From Caldilineaceae bacterium (GTDB lineage Bacteria > Chloroflexota > Anaerolineae > Caldilineales > Caldilineaceae), in assembly GCA_020634755.1 (NCBI GenBank), contig JACKBC010000060.1:1-31788 (forward strand): DNA of 31,788 nt, written 5' to 3'. The notes below the pieces were generated by a model that saw only the letters and a program-made list of their open reading frames with translations, did no database searches and was not told the DNA's origin. Shown piece by piece: positions 7,305 to 14,857 of the stretch. Every line of letters starts with the position of its first letter. Positions within the stretch are counted from its first letter, which is position 1. Both the position numbers and the translations under genes were made by a program.

Positions 7305-7334
7305 AGTATAGCGAATGCTGGACGCGGGTGTCAA
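7305..7334 (-). promoter_or_regulatory. Sigma70-type promoter for the peptidase gene
   Basis: On the minus strand a perfect TTGACA (7334-7329) is followed after 18 bases by TATACT (7310-7305), which is 5 of 6 to consensus. Predicted transcription would start near 7298 and give a leader of about 35 bases before the ATG at 7263. The fit is by eye only. Confidence 0.6.
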
Positions 7335-7404
7335 GTCAATTTTTCCTGTACTCAAATTTGGCGTATGATGAAACAGCTTTATCCCCCGTAAATATTGTTG
7401 ATTT

Positions 7405-7487
7405 GTAACTATATAGGTGTTCCCTGAGCTTGCCGAAGGGAGCACCGGCCTTCGACAAGCTCAGGCCTCGACTAGCTGTATAGTTAC
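7405..7487. repeat. MITE-like element with nested inverted repeats
   Basis: The outer arms GTAACTATATAG and CTGTATAGTTAC are inverted copies matching at 11 of 12. Inside, CCTGAGCTTGCCGAAGG (7423-7439) and CCTTCGACAAGCTCAGG (7449-7465) are inverted copies matching at 16 of 17. No ORF is present. It lies just before the ABC ATPase gene, within or upstream of its leader. The inner sequence CTTCGACARGCTCAG recurs three times in frame in the giant secreted protein gene. Confidence 0.65.
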
Positions 7488-7515
7488 GTTGATTTTACGT
7501 TTTCAAGGCGGCTGC

Positions 7516-8466
7516 GTGATACGAACCGAGAAGTTGAGTAAGGAATACAACGGCTTTGCGGCGGTGCAAGATGTTTCCCTCCAGGTGCGCCCCAACGAAA
7601 TTTACGGCTTTTTGGGGCCCAATGGCGCGGGCAAAACCACCACGATCCTTATGCTATTGGGGATTGTGAAACCGACGCACGGGCGCGTGCTGCTCTTTGA
7701 CCAGCCGCTTGCGGAAGACTATTTTGGCATCAAGCGACGAATTGGCGTGGTGGCCGAGCATCAATTTTTTTACGACGAGATGACGGCGCGCGACTATTTG
7801 CGCTTTTTTGCCGAGCTATACGATGTGGCGAATGCCGCCAATCGCATTGAGACGCTGCTGGAAACGGTGGATTTGCGCGCCTTTGGCAACGCGCGGGCGC
7901 GTGACTTTTCCCGCGGCATGCAGCAGAAGCTGGGCCTGGCGCGGGCGCTGCTGCACGATCCGGAGCTGTTGATTCTGGATGAACCGGTGTCGGCGCTGGA
8001 TCCGCACGGCGTGCTCGATATTCGTCACCTGCTGCTCGAGCAGGCGCGGGCGGGCAAGACCATCTTTATTTCGTCCCACATTTTGTCTGAAGTGGAGCAG
8101 ACCGCCGACCGCGTGGGCATTATGCACCGCGGGCGGCTGGTAGCCGAGGACAGCCTGGCTAACCTGCGGCGGCGGCTGCATCCGCAATTGGACTTGGAGG
8201 TGGAGCTGGATCATGCGCACCCGCAGCTGGCGGAGCAACTGGCACAGCTACCCTTTGTGGATGAGGCGCTGAGCCAAGGCCACAAGCTGCTGCTCAAAGT
8301 GGATGGGCACAGCGACCATCGCCGCGCAATATCGCAGGCCATTACCAGTGCCGGCGCGCTGATTTTGGAAATGCGCTCCAAGGAAATGAGTCTGGAAGAG
8401 GCCTTTGTGACCATCACCGAGCAGAACGTGTCGCTGTTGACCGATGGCGCGACGGGCGAGGAATAG
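7516..8466 (+). CDS. ABC transporter ATP-binding protein (ABC-2 exporter type)
   Basis: A 316-residue ATPase with Walker A GPNGAGKT (34-41), a signature helix FSRGMQQKLGLARAL, Walker B LLILDEP, D-loop SALDP and H-switch FISSHIL, all intact. A C-terminal extension of about 100 residues is typical of ATPases paired with ABC-2 permeases such as the NatA/CcmA-like group. The start is the GTG preceded by AAGGCGG five bases upstream. An in-frame ATG further upstream would add residues encoded by the inverted-repeat element (PELAEGSTGLRQAQAS) and is rejected. The permease gene follows after 150 bp, so the two form the exporter. The substrate is unknown. Confidence 0.9.
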   Translation: MIRTEKLSKEYNGFAAVQDVSLQVRPNEIYGFLGPNGAGKTTTILMLLGIVKPTHGRVLLFDQPLAEDYFGIKRRIGVVAEHQFFYDEMTARDYLRFFAELYDVANAANRIETLLETVDLRAFGNARARDFSRGMQQKLGLARALLHDPELLILDEPVSALDPHGVLDIRHLLLEQARAGKTIFISSHILSEVEQTADRVGIMHRGRLVAEDSLANLRRRLHPQLDLEVELDHAHPQLAEQLAQLPFVDEALSQGHKLLLKVDGHSDHRRAISQAITSAGALILEMRSKEMSLEEAFVTITEQNVSLLTDGATGEE

Positions 8467-8586
8467 CCACAACGCCAACCAAAGTTGGACACAAAAGGCA
8501 CACAGAAAAAATAAACCGCAGAGTTTGCCGATGGCCGCGTTGCGGATGCAGATTGTGTGGTTTCCAAGCAAAAAGTCTATGCAATC

Positions 8587-8614
8587 TGTGGCTAGAAAAG
8601 TGTGGCTAGAAAAG
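8587..8614 (+). repeat. Perfect 14-bp tandem duplication
   Basis: TGTGGCTAGAAAAG occurs twice head to tail just before the permease start. Nearby AATCTGTGG and GCGGATGCAGATTGTG resemble the ATCTGYG-type units of about 10 bp seen at 69-98 and 13501-13645. The duplication places a possible GTG start (8602) in frame with the permease, which makes the start uncertain. Confidence 0.75.
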
Positions 8615-8616
8615 TA

Positions 8617-9468
8617 ATGACGGAGATGCTCTTGAACGGGAATAGCCGCGCGCGCTGGCGAGCCGTACGATTGATTCAGCAACGTGAGTTGCGGACCATG
8701 CTCTTTGGTTTTGGCCTGTACGTGGTGATTGCGCTGGGGCTGATGGCGGCAATTTTGCTGCTGCGCAACTATCTAAACTTTGTGCAGGAGAGCGGGCTGC
8801 TGGTTATGTCCGGCGCATTTAACTTTCCGCTCTTTGCCGTCATCTTTCTGGCCGCCATTTACCTGGCCGTCTCATCGGTCACCACCATTGCGCGCGAGCG
8901 CGACCAGGGCACCATGGAGGTGCTTTTTTACGGCCCGGTCGATTCAATTTCCTATGTGCTGGGTAAATACCTGGCGCAAATGGCCACTTATTTATTTATG
9001 CTGCTGGTCTTTGCGCTCTGCTTTGGCCTTTTTGCGGGGCTGACCAATTTTTCATTCCCCGGCAACGTGGGCTGGGTGGTATTGCTCTCGATTTTGGTTG
9101 TGTCGGACGTGGTTGCGTTCAGCATCTTTCTGTCGGCCCAAAGCAGCAGCGTGCGCACCGCACTCTTGCTCTTTTTGAGCATTTTGTTGGGGCTGATGCT
9201 GATTCAATTTGGCCGTGAAATTTTAAGCGCCATTCCGGTGACGGGCCGTTATTATAATCCCATGCTCTTTATGCAGAACGTGCTGGTCAATTTGAACAGT
9301 GTGGCGCGCTGGGTATCGCCCTTTTCCTATTTGATGCAGGGCATGGAGGCCGTGCGTCGCGGCAGCATGGACGTGTATGCGCTTTTGGCCGCGACATCGG
9401 TGCTGTTTTCGCTTCTCTTTTTGGGGCTCAGCGTTGTTTTGCTGGAACGCAAGGGCGTGCGCCGGTAG
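8617..9468 (+). CDS. ABC-2 type transporter permease
   Basis: A 283-residue integral membrane protein with about six hydrophobic segments: an N-terminal one (MLFGFGLYVVIALGLMAAIL), a second near FPLFAVIFLAAIYLAVSSV, then three in the middle and one at the end. The cytoplasmic stretch TTIARERDQGTMEVLFYGPV is characteristic of ABC-2 permeases. It pairs with the ATPase gene upstream to form an exporter. The start could be GTG 8602, ATG 8617 or ATG 8626. No ribosome site decides this. The gene downstream encodes a secreted anchored protein on the same strand that may be an accessory factor. Confidence 0.85.
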   Translation: MTEMLLNGNSRARWRAVRLIQQRELRTMLFGFGLYVVIALGLMAAILLLRNYLNFVQESGLLVMSGAFNFPLFAVIFLAAIYLAVSSVTTIARERDQGTMEVLFYGPVDSISYVLGKYLAQMATYLFMLLVFALCFGLFAGLTNFSFPGNVGWVVLLSILVVSDVVAFSIFLSAQSSSVRTALLLFLSILLGLMLIQFGREILSAIPVTGRYYNPMLFMQNVLVNLNSVARWVSPFSYLMQGMEAVRRGSMDVYALLAATSVLFSLLFLGLSVVLLERKGVRR

Positions 9469-9511
9469 GTCTATTCACCAAAAACAGATCGCGTCCACCG
9501 GCGGTGCAACG

Positions 9512-9588
9512 GCGGTTTGGAAAACCGCTCTACGCAGAAGATGCACGCCGTGATAGTGTAAATTGTAGGGCGGGTATCCTTACCCGCC
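9512..9588. repeat. Two TAG-N8-TCC family palindromes
   Basis: First, on the minus strand: TAG (9532-9530), AGCGGTTT, TCC, AAACCGC, with a perfect 7-bp stem (9512-9518 with 9522-9528). Second, on the plus strand: TAG (9566), GGCGGGTA, TCC, TTACCCGCC, with a perfect 8-bp stem (9569-9576 with 9581-9588). Both lie between the permease and the secreted protein gene. The arm sequences differ but each pairs fully, and TAG and TCC are held in register. Confidence 0.7.
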
Positions 9589-9617
9589 GATTATGCGAAA
9601 ACGGAAAAAGTAACTCG

Positions 9618-10955
9618 ATGATGTTGCGATTATCTTTAAAATGGCGCTGGATAACGCTATGTATACTGTTGTTCATGAACCTATCTCCTCCCCTCGCGCG
9701 CGCCCAATCCTCGGGCAAAGTACGCGAGTTTGTTTATGGCATCAACGCTTTTCAGGGCCGTGAGTATAAAGGCATCTTTTTGCCCACCAATGTGGATACG
9801 CTCTATCTGCTGGCGGATGTAACGAACATTATTTCACCGCGTGTAAGCTTAGTCTACTTCTGGCCCATTACCAATGACTATCAGGTTGATTTTAACGAAC
9901 TCAATGAATCCATTCCGGGCACGCTAGAGGTGTTGCAGGGCGGACGCGTGCTTCAGACCATTCCGCAAGAACGCTACGTTATTCAGTATCCCACCGGCCT
10001 GGAAAATGGCGAAGTCCACGTCTATACCGGCGATGAAGCCGATGCCCAATATGCAGAATTTGACCGCCAGCGCTTGGCCTTTCGCGATCGCGTGGCGGAC
10101 TACTATTCGGCCACGCTGGCATATCGCCAAAATTTAGATGATCAGATTGCTGCCGGCAAAGCATCTGCGGACCCGCCACCCCCGCCGCAAGAACCATCAC
10201 CGTTTCTCTTTTTCAGCACCACCGTCAACCAGGGAGTGCCGGTCAATCTGCCGCCGGGTCGCTATACAATCCGGCTGCGCGGTGAAGATGGCGAAATTGT
10301 ACCGGATAGTCAGCGCAACCTGGTGACCTTTGCGCCGGCCCGAGACGGCGTGGGCTACACGATTATTCCCTATGACAAATGGACCACGCCCGCAAAGAGC
10401 AACGATAACAGCCAGGTGCTCTATGCCCGCGCCGGCGCCACAATCTATCTGAAACCGTACGAAACCAAAGAGTATAACGAATATGATTATTTGCGTCTGC
10501 AAGAGCCGCAGACCACGGCGGGCAATAACGACCGCTGGACCTGGGGCGAATTGGGCGAAATTACGGGCGCCACGCTAGAAGTGGTGGTGGGCGGGCAGGT
10601 GGTGGAGCGCATTGAACGCAGGCCATTTGTGGTGCGCCAATACACCGGCTCGGCGCTGGGCTACGAAATTCTGGATCAGCAGACGCTGCCCGAGGATGAA
10701 GAACGGCTGCGCACGCGCACGCCCGACATTGAAGGTTATGCAGTGACCGTTGCGCCTGCACATGCGGCTTTTCAGCTGCGGCTGGTAGATGCCACTGGCG
10801 CCATGATTCCCGGCAGTCAGCGCGATGTAAAGCTGGTGCAAAGTGATGGCGCGGGCGCGTTCATGTTTCTGCCGCTGGCTCCGTTGCTTCTGGGGCTAGG
10901 CGTGGTCGTCTGGCGGCGGACGCGCTTTGCCCGCTTGCCCAAGGTGGAAGGGTGA
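9618..10955 (+). CDS. Secreted, C-terminally anchored protein of unknown function
   Basis: A 445-residue protein. A signal peptide covers about residues 1-30 (a basic start, ITLCILLFMNLSPPLA, cleavage likely after ARA). The C terminus has one membrane segment (FMFLPLAPLLLGLGVVVW) and a basic tail, so the body is outside the cell and anchored. Two stretches look alike in character, each with E(I/L)...GGxV(L/V)..I..R and a Tyr-rich strand, suggesting repeated beta-sandwich domains. A proline run (PPPPPQEPSP) separates the halves. I do not recognise the family. The ABC-2 exporter genes lie directly upstream on the same strand, so it may be a partner of that transporter. The ATG-ATG start has only a weak GGAAAAAG site. 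Confidence 0.75.
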   Translation: MMLRLSLKWRWITLCILLFMNLSPPLARAQSSGKVREFVYGINAFQGREYKGIFLPTNVDTLYLLADVTNIISPRVSLVYFWPITNDYQVDFNELNESIPGTLEVLQGGRVLQTIPQERYVIQYPTGLENGEVHVYTGDEADAQYAEFDRQRLAFRDRVADYYSATLAYRQNLDDQIAAGKASADPPPPPQEPSPFLFFSTTVNQGVPVNLPPGRYTIRLRGEDGEIVPDSQRNLVTFAPARDGVGYTIIPYDKWTTPAKSNDNSQVLYARAGATIYLKPYETKEYNEYDYLRLQEPQTTAGNNDRWTWGELGEITGATLEVVVGGQVVERIERRPFVVRQYTGSALGYEILDQQTLPEDEERLRTRTPDIEGYAVTVAPAHAAFQLRLVDATGAMIPGSQRDVKLVQSDGAGAFMFLPLAPLLLGLGVVVWRRTRFARLPKVEG

Positions 10956-11073
10956 TGAAGCGCAGAACTTTTCTTGCTATGCCGTTAGCGCAGAGTGCGT
11001 CGCACGGCGGTGAAAATGTTCGAACTCAGAGGCGAGATGTGCACCGTGCGTTGCACTCGGAGCGGTCTAAATA

Positions 11074-11523
11074 ATGATAATGGCTACGAGCGTAATTATG
11101 AGGCCAATTACAGCGGCTAACTGGCAGGAGTGCATTAACTTGCGCGTGGCCGCGAACCAGGTTGGCTTTGTCCCCAGCAACCTCTACTCGATTGCCGAAG
11201 CGCAGTTTTATCCAGATGCCTGCTCGCAAGCCATTTATAATGGGGCCGGCCAAATGGTCGGATATGCGCTCTTTGGCCGCGATGATGAGACGCAGCAGTG
11301 GAAAATCTTTCGCATCATGGTCGACGCCGCTCACCAGGGCCGCGGCTATGGCCGCGCCGCTATGCATCAGCTTATTGAAATGCTCCGGCTACGCGCCGCC
11401 GCACAGCCCATTCTGATTTGCTATAAGGCGGACAATGCGGTCGCCAAGTCGCTTTATGCCAGCCTGGGTTTTGTCGAACAATCCATCGATAGCAACGGAA
11501 AGGTCACGGCGCAGCTCGCATGA
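11074..11523 (+). CDS. GNAT family N-acetyltransferase
   Basis: A 149-residue GNAT with the acetyl-CoA motif A region FRIMVDAAHQGRGYGRAAMHQLIE (Q-G-R-G-Y-G pyrophosphate loop) and the C-terminal DNAVAKSLYASLGF motif. It resembles the PaiA/Bltd polyamine acetyltransferase subgroup in layout, but the substrate cannot be read. The start is either ATG 11074 or ATG 11080, with GGAG about 11 bases upstream of the first. The stop overlaps the next gene's start (ATGA), so the glycosyltransferase downstream is probably translationally coupled. The 118-bp gap before it holds a small perfect palindrome, GTGCGTCGCAC, at 10995-11005. Confidence 0.85.
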   Translation: MIMATSVIMRPITAANWQECINLRVAANQVGFVPSNLYSIAEAQFYPDACSQAIYNGAGQMVGYALFGRDDETQQWKIFRIMVDAAHQGRGYGRAAMHQLIEMLRLRAAAQPILICYKADNAVAKSLYASLGFVEQSIDSNGKVTAQLA

Positions 11524-12584
11524 CCGTCGATTCGAAGTCGAACCAGCCTTTGCATATTGCCGTCATCGTCGTCAGCTACAATACGTGTGATCTCCTGCGC
11601 ACTTGCCTGCAAAGCATCTATGAAGCAGGCCCCGTTGGCTTTATGCCTGCGCCCGAGTTGACCGTCATTGTCGTTGACAACGCCAGCCATGACGGCAGCC
11701 CGCACATGGTTGCTGCCGAATTCCCCCAAGCCACACTCATCGCCCTTGACCAAAACATCGGCTTCACCGCCGCCAACAACCGCGCCCTCACCCACCTCGG
11801 CTTCAATGTACAGCAAGAGACTTCGCCACGTCGCCACGTCGCCACCCTCCCCCCCTGCCCCGCTTCACTTCATCCCCTCTACACCCTCCTCCTTAATCCC
11901 GATGCCCAACTCACCCCCGGCGCGCTGGCCAATATGGTGGATTTCATGGAGCGCACGCCCGTTGCGGGCATGTGCGGCGCTCGACTGCAATATGGCGATG
12001 GCGCCTTTCAACATGGCGCTTTTCATTTCCCCACGCTGATGCAGGCCGCCATTGACCTATTGCCCATTGCCGGCCTCCGCGGCGCGCACCGAATTTATGA
12101 CAGCGGCCTCAATGGACGCTACCCCATGGCGCGCTGGCGCGGTGACGAACCATTTCCCGTTGATTTTGTGTTGGGCGCCACCATGCTGGCGCGGCGGGCC
12201 GCCATTGAACAGGTGGGTGGGCTGGATGAAGGCTTTTTTATGTACTGCGAAGAGATGGATTGGTGTCTGCGCATGGCCCAAGCGGGCTGGCCAACCTATG
12301 CCGTTCCGGGCGCCCGCGTCATTCACCACGAAGCGCGCAGCTCTCGCCAGATCCGCTGGACCAGCTTTGTGCGCCTGTGGCAGAGTCGCCTGCGCTTTTA
12401 TGGCAAACACTATTCTGTTGGCGCCCAATTTGGCTTGCGCGCCTTTCTGCGCCTATCCTTGCGCCAACGTACGCGCGCTGCCCAACGCCGCTTTGCCCGC
12501 GGTGAGATCTCGGGGCAGGAATTGGCGGAGGAGTTAGCCGCTTATCGCGCAATATTAAAAGAGGGTGAAAGCGTGAATGGTTGA
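11520..12584 (+). CDS. Family 2 glycosyltransferase with a repeat-derived insertion
   Basis: A 354-residue GT-A fold glycosyltransferase similar to WbbL-type rhamnosyltransferases of cell-surface polysaccharide synthesis. Motifs in order: IAVIVVSYNT, VIVVDNASHDGS, NIGFTAANNRA, LLLNPDA (metal/sugar-nucleotide site), VDFVLGATMLARR, and GGLDEGFFMYCEEMDWC (ED acceptor motif). Between NNRA and YTLLLNPD lie about 31 residues where relatives have roughly 7. The extra residues (about 95-120, rich in S, P, R, H) are encoded by an 8-bp tract, in frame. The start overlaps the GNAT stop by 4 bases. The last residues (EGESVNG) are again encoded by 8-bp units, which also give the stop. All catalytic motifs are intact, so the gene is probably functional. 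Confidence 0.88.
   Translation: MTVDSKSNQPLHIAVIVVSYNTCDLLRTCLQSIYEAGPVGFMPAPELTVIVVDNASHDGSPHMVAAEFPQATLIALDQNIGFTAANNRALTHLGFNVQQETSPRRHVATLPPCPASLHPLYTLLLNPDAQLTPGALANMVDFMERTPVAGMCGARLQYGDGAFQHGAFHFPTLMQAAIDLLPIAGLRGAHRIYDSGLNGRYPMARWRGDEPFPVDFVLGATMLARRAAIEQVGGLDEGFFMYCEEMDWCLRMAQAGWPTYAVPGARVIHHEARSSRQIRWTSFVRLWQSRLRFYGKHYSVGAQFGLRAFLRLSLRQRTRAAQRRFARGEISGQELAEELAAYRAILKEGESVNG
11821..11876 (+). repeat. 8-bp-period tract inside a coding sequence
   Basis: Seven contiguous 8-bp units: CTTCGCCA, CGTCGCCA twice, CCCTCCCC, CCCTGCCC, CGCTTCAC, TTCATCCC. They look like the intergenic tracts at 5.5 and 12.6 kb but lie within the glycosyltransferase gene, in a loop just before the LLLNPDA motif, and in the orientation that has no stop codon in the reading frame. 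Confidence 0.75.
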
Positions 12585-12661
12585 AGGCGGGCACACGAGA
12601 GAACGCCTTGTCACCCTTTCACCTTTCCACCATTTCACCCTTTCACCTTATCACCCTTTCA
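12566..12661. repeat. 8-bp-period tract C with inverted halves
   Basis: The left half: TGA at 12566, 12574 and 12582, exactly 8 bp apart (GGGTGAAA, GCGTGAAT, GGTTGAAG-like units). The third is the stop of the first glycosyltransferase. The right half: TCA at 12611, 12619, 12635, 12643, 12651 and 12659 with CCA at 12627, again exactly 8 bp apart, unit CCCTTTCA. The halves are inverted copies and could pair. The second glycosyltransferase begins 8 bases after the tract. Confidence 0.82.
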
Positions 12662-12669
12662 CAAACCAC

Positions 12670-13440
12670 ATGCATACCTTAACCGCCATTATCATTACCA
12701 AAAATGAGGCCCACAACATGGCCGACTGCATTGCCAGCCTGCGCCAGTGGGTGGATGCCGTGGTGGTGTTCGACTCTGGCAGCACAGATGGCACGCAGGA
12801 CGCAGCGCGCGCGGCCGGTGCACTAGTCATGCTGCGGCCCTGGGACAACTTTGCCGCGCAGCGTCAGGCCGCGCTGGACGCCGTGGAGAGTCGCTGGATT
12901 CTCTTTGTGGATGCCGACGAGCGCGCCACGGCGCCATTGGCCGCCGAAGTGCGGGCGCTGGTACAGGCTGATGACGCCGCGATCGCCGGCTATTGGATTC
13001 CGCGACGCAACTTTATAGTGGGCCAAGAGATGCGCTACGGCGGCTACTTCCCCGATTATCAACTGCGCTTGTTGCGGCGCGGGCGCGCCCAATATGACGC
13101 AGCGCGCGAGGTGCATGAGGTGGTGCAGCTCGCCGGGGAAGCCGGGTATCTGCGGGAGCCGTTGATTCACTACAACTACACTTCTTGGGCGCAATTCCAC
13201 CGCAAGCAGCATCAATATGCCGCGTATGAGGCGCTCATTCTGGCCGGGCGCGGCATCCGCCCGCGGCCGCATAATTTTGTGTTGCAGCCGCTGCGTGAAT
13301 TCCGGCGCCGTTATATCACCTTGCAAGGCTGGCGCGACGGCGTCGGCGGTCTGCGGCTGGCGCTGCTGCTGGCCTGGTATTATGGTTTCATGCCGTATGT
13401 CTATCTGGCGCGCGGTTTTGACAATTCGGGCGCAAGCTGA
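12670..13440 (+). CDS. Family 2 glycosyltransferase (WaaE/KdtX-like)
   Basis: A 256-residue glycosyltransferase. The N-terminal pattern LTAIIITKNEAHNMADCI, VVVFDSGSTDGTQDAA, DNFAAQRQAALD and WILFVDADER (the metal site) is typical of the WaaE/KdtX group that adds sugars to lipid or polysaccharide acceptors. A RLLRRG..YDAAREVHE segment and the C-terminal FRRRYITLQGWRDGVGG also fit. A hydrophobic end (LALLLAWYYGFMPYVYL) may touch the membrane. I take the ATG at the conserved N terminus, although it lacks a ribosome site. An in-frame ATG at 12577 overlaps the previous gene's stop and could couple translation, but it would add residues encoded by the 8-bp tract (TLSPFHHFTLSPYHPFT). Confidence 0.85.
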   Translation: MHTLTAIIITKNEAHNMADCIASLRQWVDAVVVFDSGSTDGTQDAARAAGALVMLRPWDNFAAQRQAALDAVESRWILFVDADERATAPLAAEVRALVQADDAAIAGYWIPRRNFIVGQEMRYGGYFPDYQLRLLRRGRAQYDAAREVHEVVQLAGEAGYLREPLIHYNYTSWAQFHRKQHQYAAYEALILAGRGIRPRPHNFVLQPLREFRRRYITLQGWRDGVGGLRLALLLAWYYGFMPYVYLARGFDNSGAS

Positions 13441-13500
13441 GAGAATAAATCTTCAACAGAATCCCCTTGGCTTGGCCCCCTTCCGTTCGCAAAAATGATT

Positions 13501-13645
13501 TTCATGCGCAGATGAACGCTGATTTGCGCGAATAGAAAAGCTAGCATGACGCAATCTGCTATTTCAAAACGGTAGCCTATCTGCCCAGCAGCGCCTCGCG
13601 TTACATGAGGGATGGATTGGGTAAAAATCTGTGTAATCTGTGGTT
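13501..13645. repeat. Decayed repeat units of about 10 bp (ATCTGYG type)
   Basis: GCGCAGATGA, ACGCTGATTT and GCGCGAATAG at 13506-13535, and AATCTGTGTAATCTGTGG at about 13626-13642. These resemble 69-98 (AATCTGCGTT, TATCCGCGTG, AATCCGCGTA). They fill much of the 223-bp gap between the glycosyltransferase and the oxidoreductase. Copies are degenerate. Confidence 0.5.
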
Positions 13646-13663
13646 CAAAAGAAAAGAGAAATT

Positions 13664-14737
13664 ATGATGAACGAAGTACGAATTGCCATTGTGGGTATGG
13701 GGATTGGCCGGGCCAATGCGGGCGGCTATATGCGACATCCACGGGCGCGCGTAACCGCACTGTGCGATATTGTGGAAGAGCGCATGGTAGAGGCCGAGCA
13801 GGCGTTGGGGCTGACCGATGTAAAGCATTACACGAGCTACCAAGAGATGAGCCGCGACCCAGAGATTGACGCGGTTTTTGTGGGCGTGCCCAACCAGTTC
13901 CACGTGCCGGTGGCGCTAGAAGCGGTGCGCAACGGCAAGCACGTTATCGTCACTAAGCCGCTGTCGGATTCAGCGGCGGCGGCGCGCGAACTGGTGGAAG
14001 CGGCGGAAGCGGCTGGCGTGGTCAACATGATGTCGCTGTCGACGCGCTATTCACCCGAGGTGCAATATCTGGGCAACATGAGCTATCGCGGCGACTTTGG
14101 CGAAATCTATTACGCCAAAGCCAGCAGCATTCGCCGCATTGGCATTCCCGGCTGGAGCCTGGGCTTTATTCAAAAGGGTGGCGGCGCTTTTCGCGATATG
14201 GGTGTCCACGTACTTGACTCAGTTTGGTGGCTCATGGGCATGCCCAAACCCGTCAGCGTCACCGGTGTGTCCGGCGCCAAGTTTGGCCCGCGCGGTCAAG
14301 GATTCTGGCACATTTATCCGCCGGCCAAACCACTGGAAGAGCTGGCCAAGCTCTATGATAGCGATGACTACGGCGGCGGCTTTATCCGCTTTGAAAATGG
14401 TTCGGGCTTGCAAGTGGAAAGTTTCTGGGCCTCGCACCAGCCCGAAGGGTTGCAAATGGAGCTCTTCGGCACGGAGGCCGGCGCCAAATATCGCCCGCTG
14501 ACGGTCTACAAAACGGTGGACGGCGCCCAGCAGGATGTGTCGATTGATTTGCGCGACACGGGTAATCGACCACTGGATCGCCAAATCGCGTGGGACAATG
14601 TGGCCAATCACTTTGTGGAGTGCATTTTGGATGGCGTTCCCTGTGGCGCGCCACTGCGCCACGGCCTGATTGTGCAAGAGATGATGGAGGCGCTATTAGA
14701 AAGCGCCCAAACTGGCGCAGAGGTAAGGATAGACTGA
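13664..14737 (+). CDS. Gfo/Idh/MocA family oxidoreductase
   Basis: A 357-residue NAD(P)-dependent sugar or cyclitol dehydrogenase-like protein. A Rossmann fingerprint (IAIVGMGIGRANAG), the usual VGVPNQFHVPVALEAVRNGKHV segment, TKPLS in place of the common EKP (the lysine is kept), and the C-domain motif GGGAFRDMGVHVLDSVWW containing the Asp and His of the active site. The C-terminal part (YGGGFIRFENGSGLQVESFWAS, LFGTEAGA) completes the family fold. The start is one of two adjacent ATGs after AAAGAG. The substrate is unknown. Upstream is repeat DNA. The downstream neighbour is a decayed gene, so no operon partner is evident. Confidence 0.9.
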   Translation: MMNEVRIAIVGMGIGRANAGGYMRHPRARVTALCDIVEERMVEAEQALGLTDVKHYTSYQEMSRDPEIDAVFVGVPNQFHVPVALEAVRNGKHVIVTKPLSDSAAAARELVEAAEAAGVVNMMSLSTRYSPEVQYLGNMSYRGDFGEIYYAKASSIRRIGIPGWSLGFIQKGGGAFRDMGVHVLDSVWWLMGMPKPVSVTGVSGAKFGPRGQGFWHIYPPAKPLEELAKLYDSDDYGGGFIRFENGSGLQVESFWASHQPEGLQMELFGTEAGAKYRPLTVYKTVDGAQQDVSIDLRDTGNRPLDRQIAWDNVANHFVECILDGVPCGAPLRHGLIVQEMMEALLESAQTGAEVRID

Positions 14738-14857
14738 TGCGGCGGCGGCCATGATGGGCGTTCACAGCCATGGTAGAAAAGATGGACATGATGACGACCT
14801 GAGCAATGACTTCCAAGCTATCGGCAAATATCTCCACCAGCCCATTCGCACCGCCAT
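14738..14857. other. Upstream part of the decayed region, not clearly coding
   Basis: Between the oxidoreductase and the recognisable DUF917-like tail there is no intact frame. It may hold further decayed DUF917-like sequence, but I cannot align it by eye. Confidence 0.4.

Noticed and set aside
7417..7515. Longer ATG start for the ABC ATPase
   Set aside because: The added residues are encoded by the inverted-repeat element, and the GTG at 7516 has a good ribosome site and matches the usual family start.
12577..12669. Longer N terminus for the second glycosyltransferase
   Set aside because: The extra residues (LSPFHHFTLSPYHPF type) are direct translation of the 8-bp tract, and relatives start at the TLTAIIITKNE region. 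Coupled translation from 12577 cannot be fully excluded.
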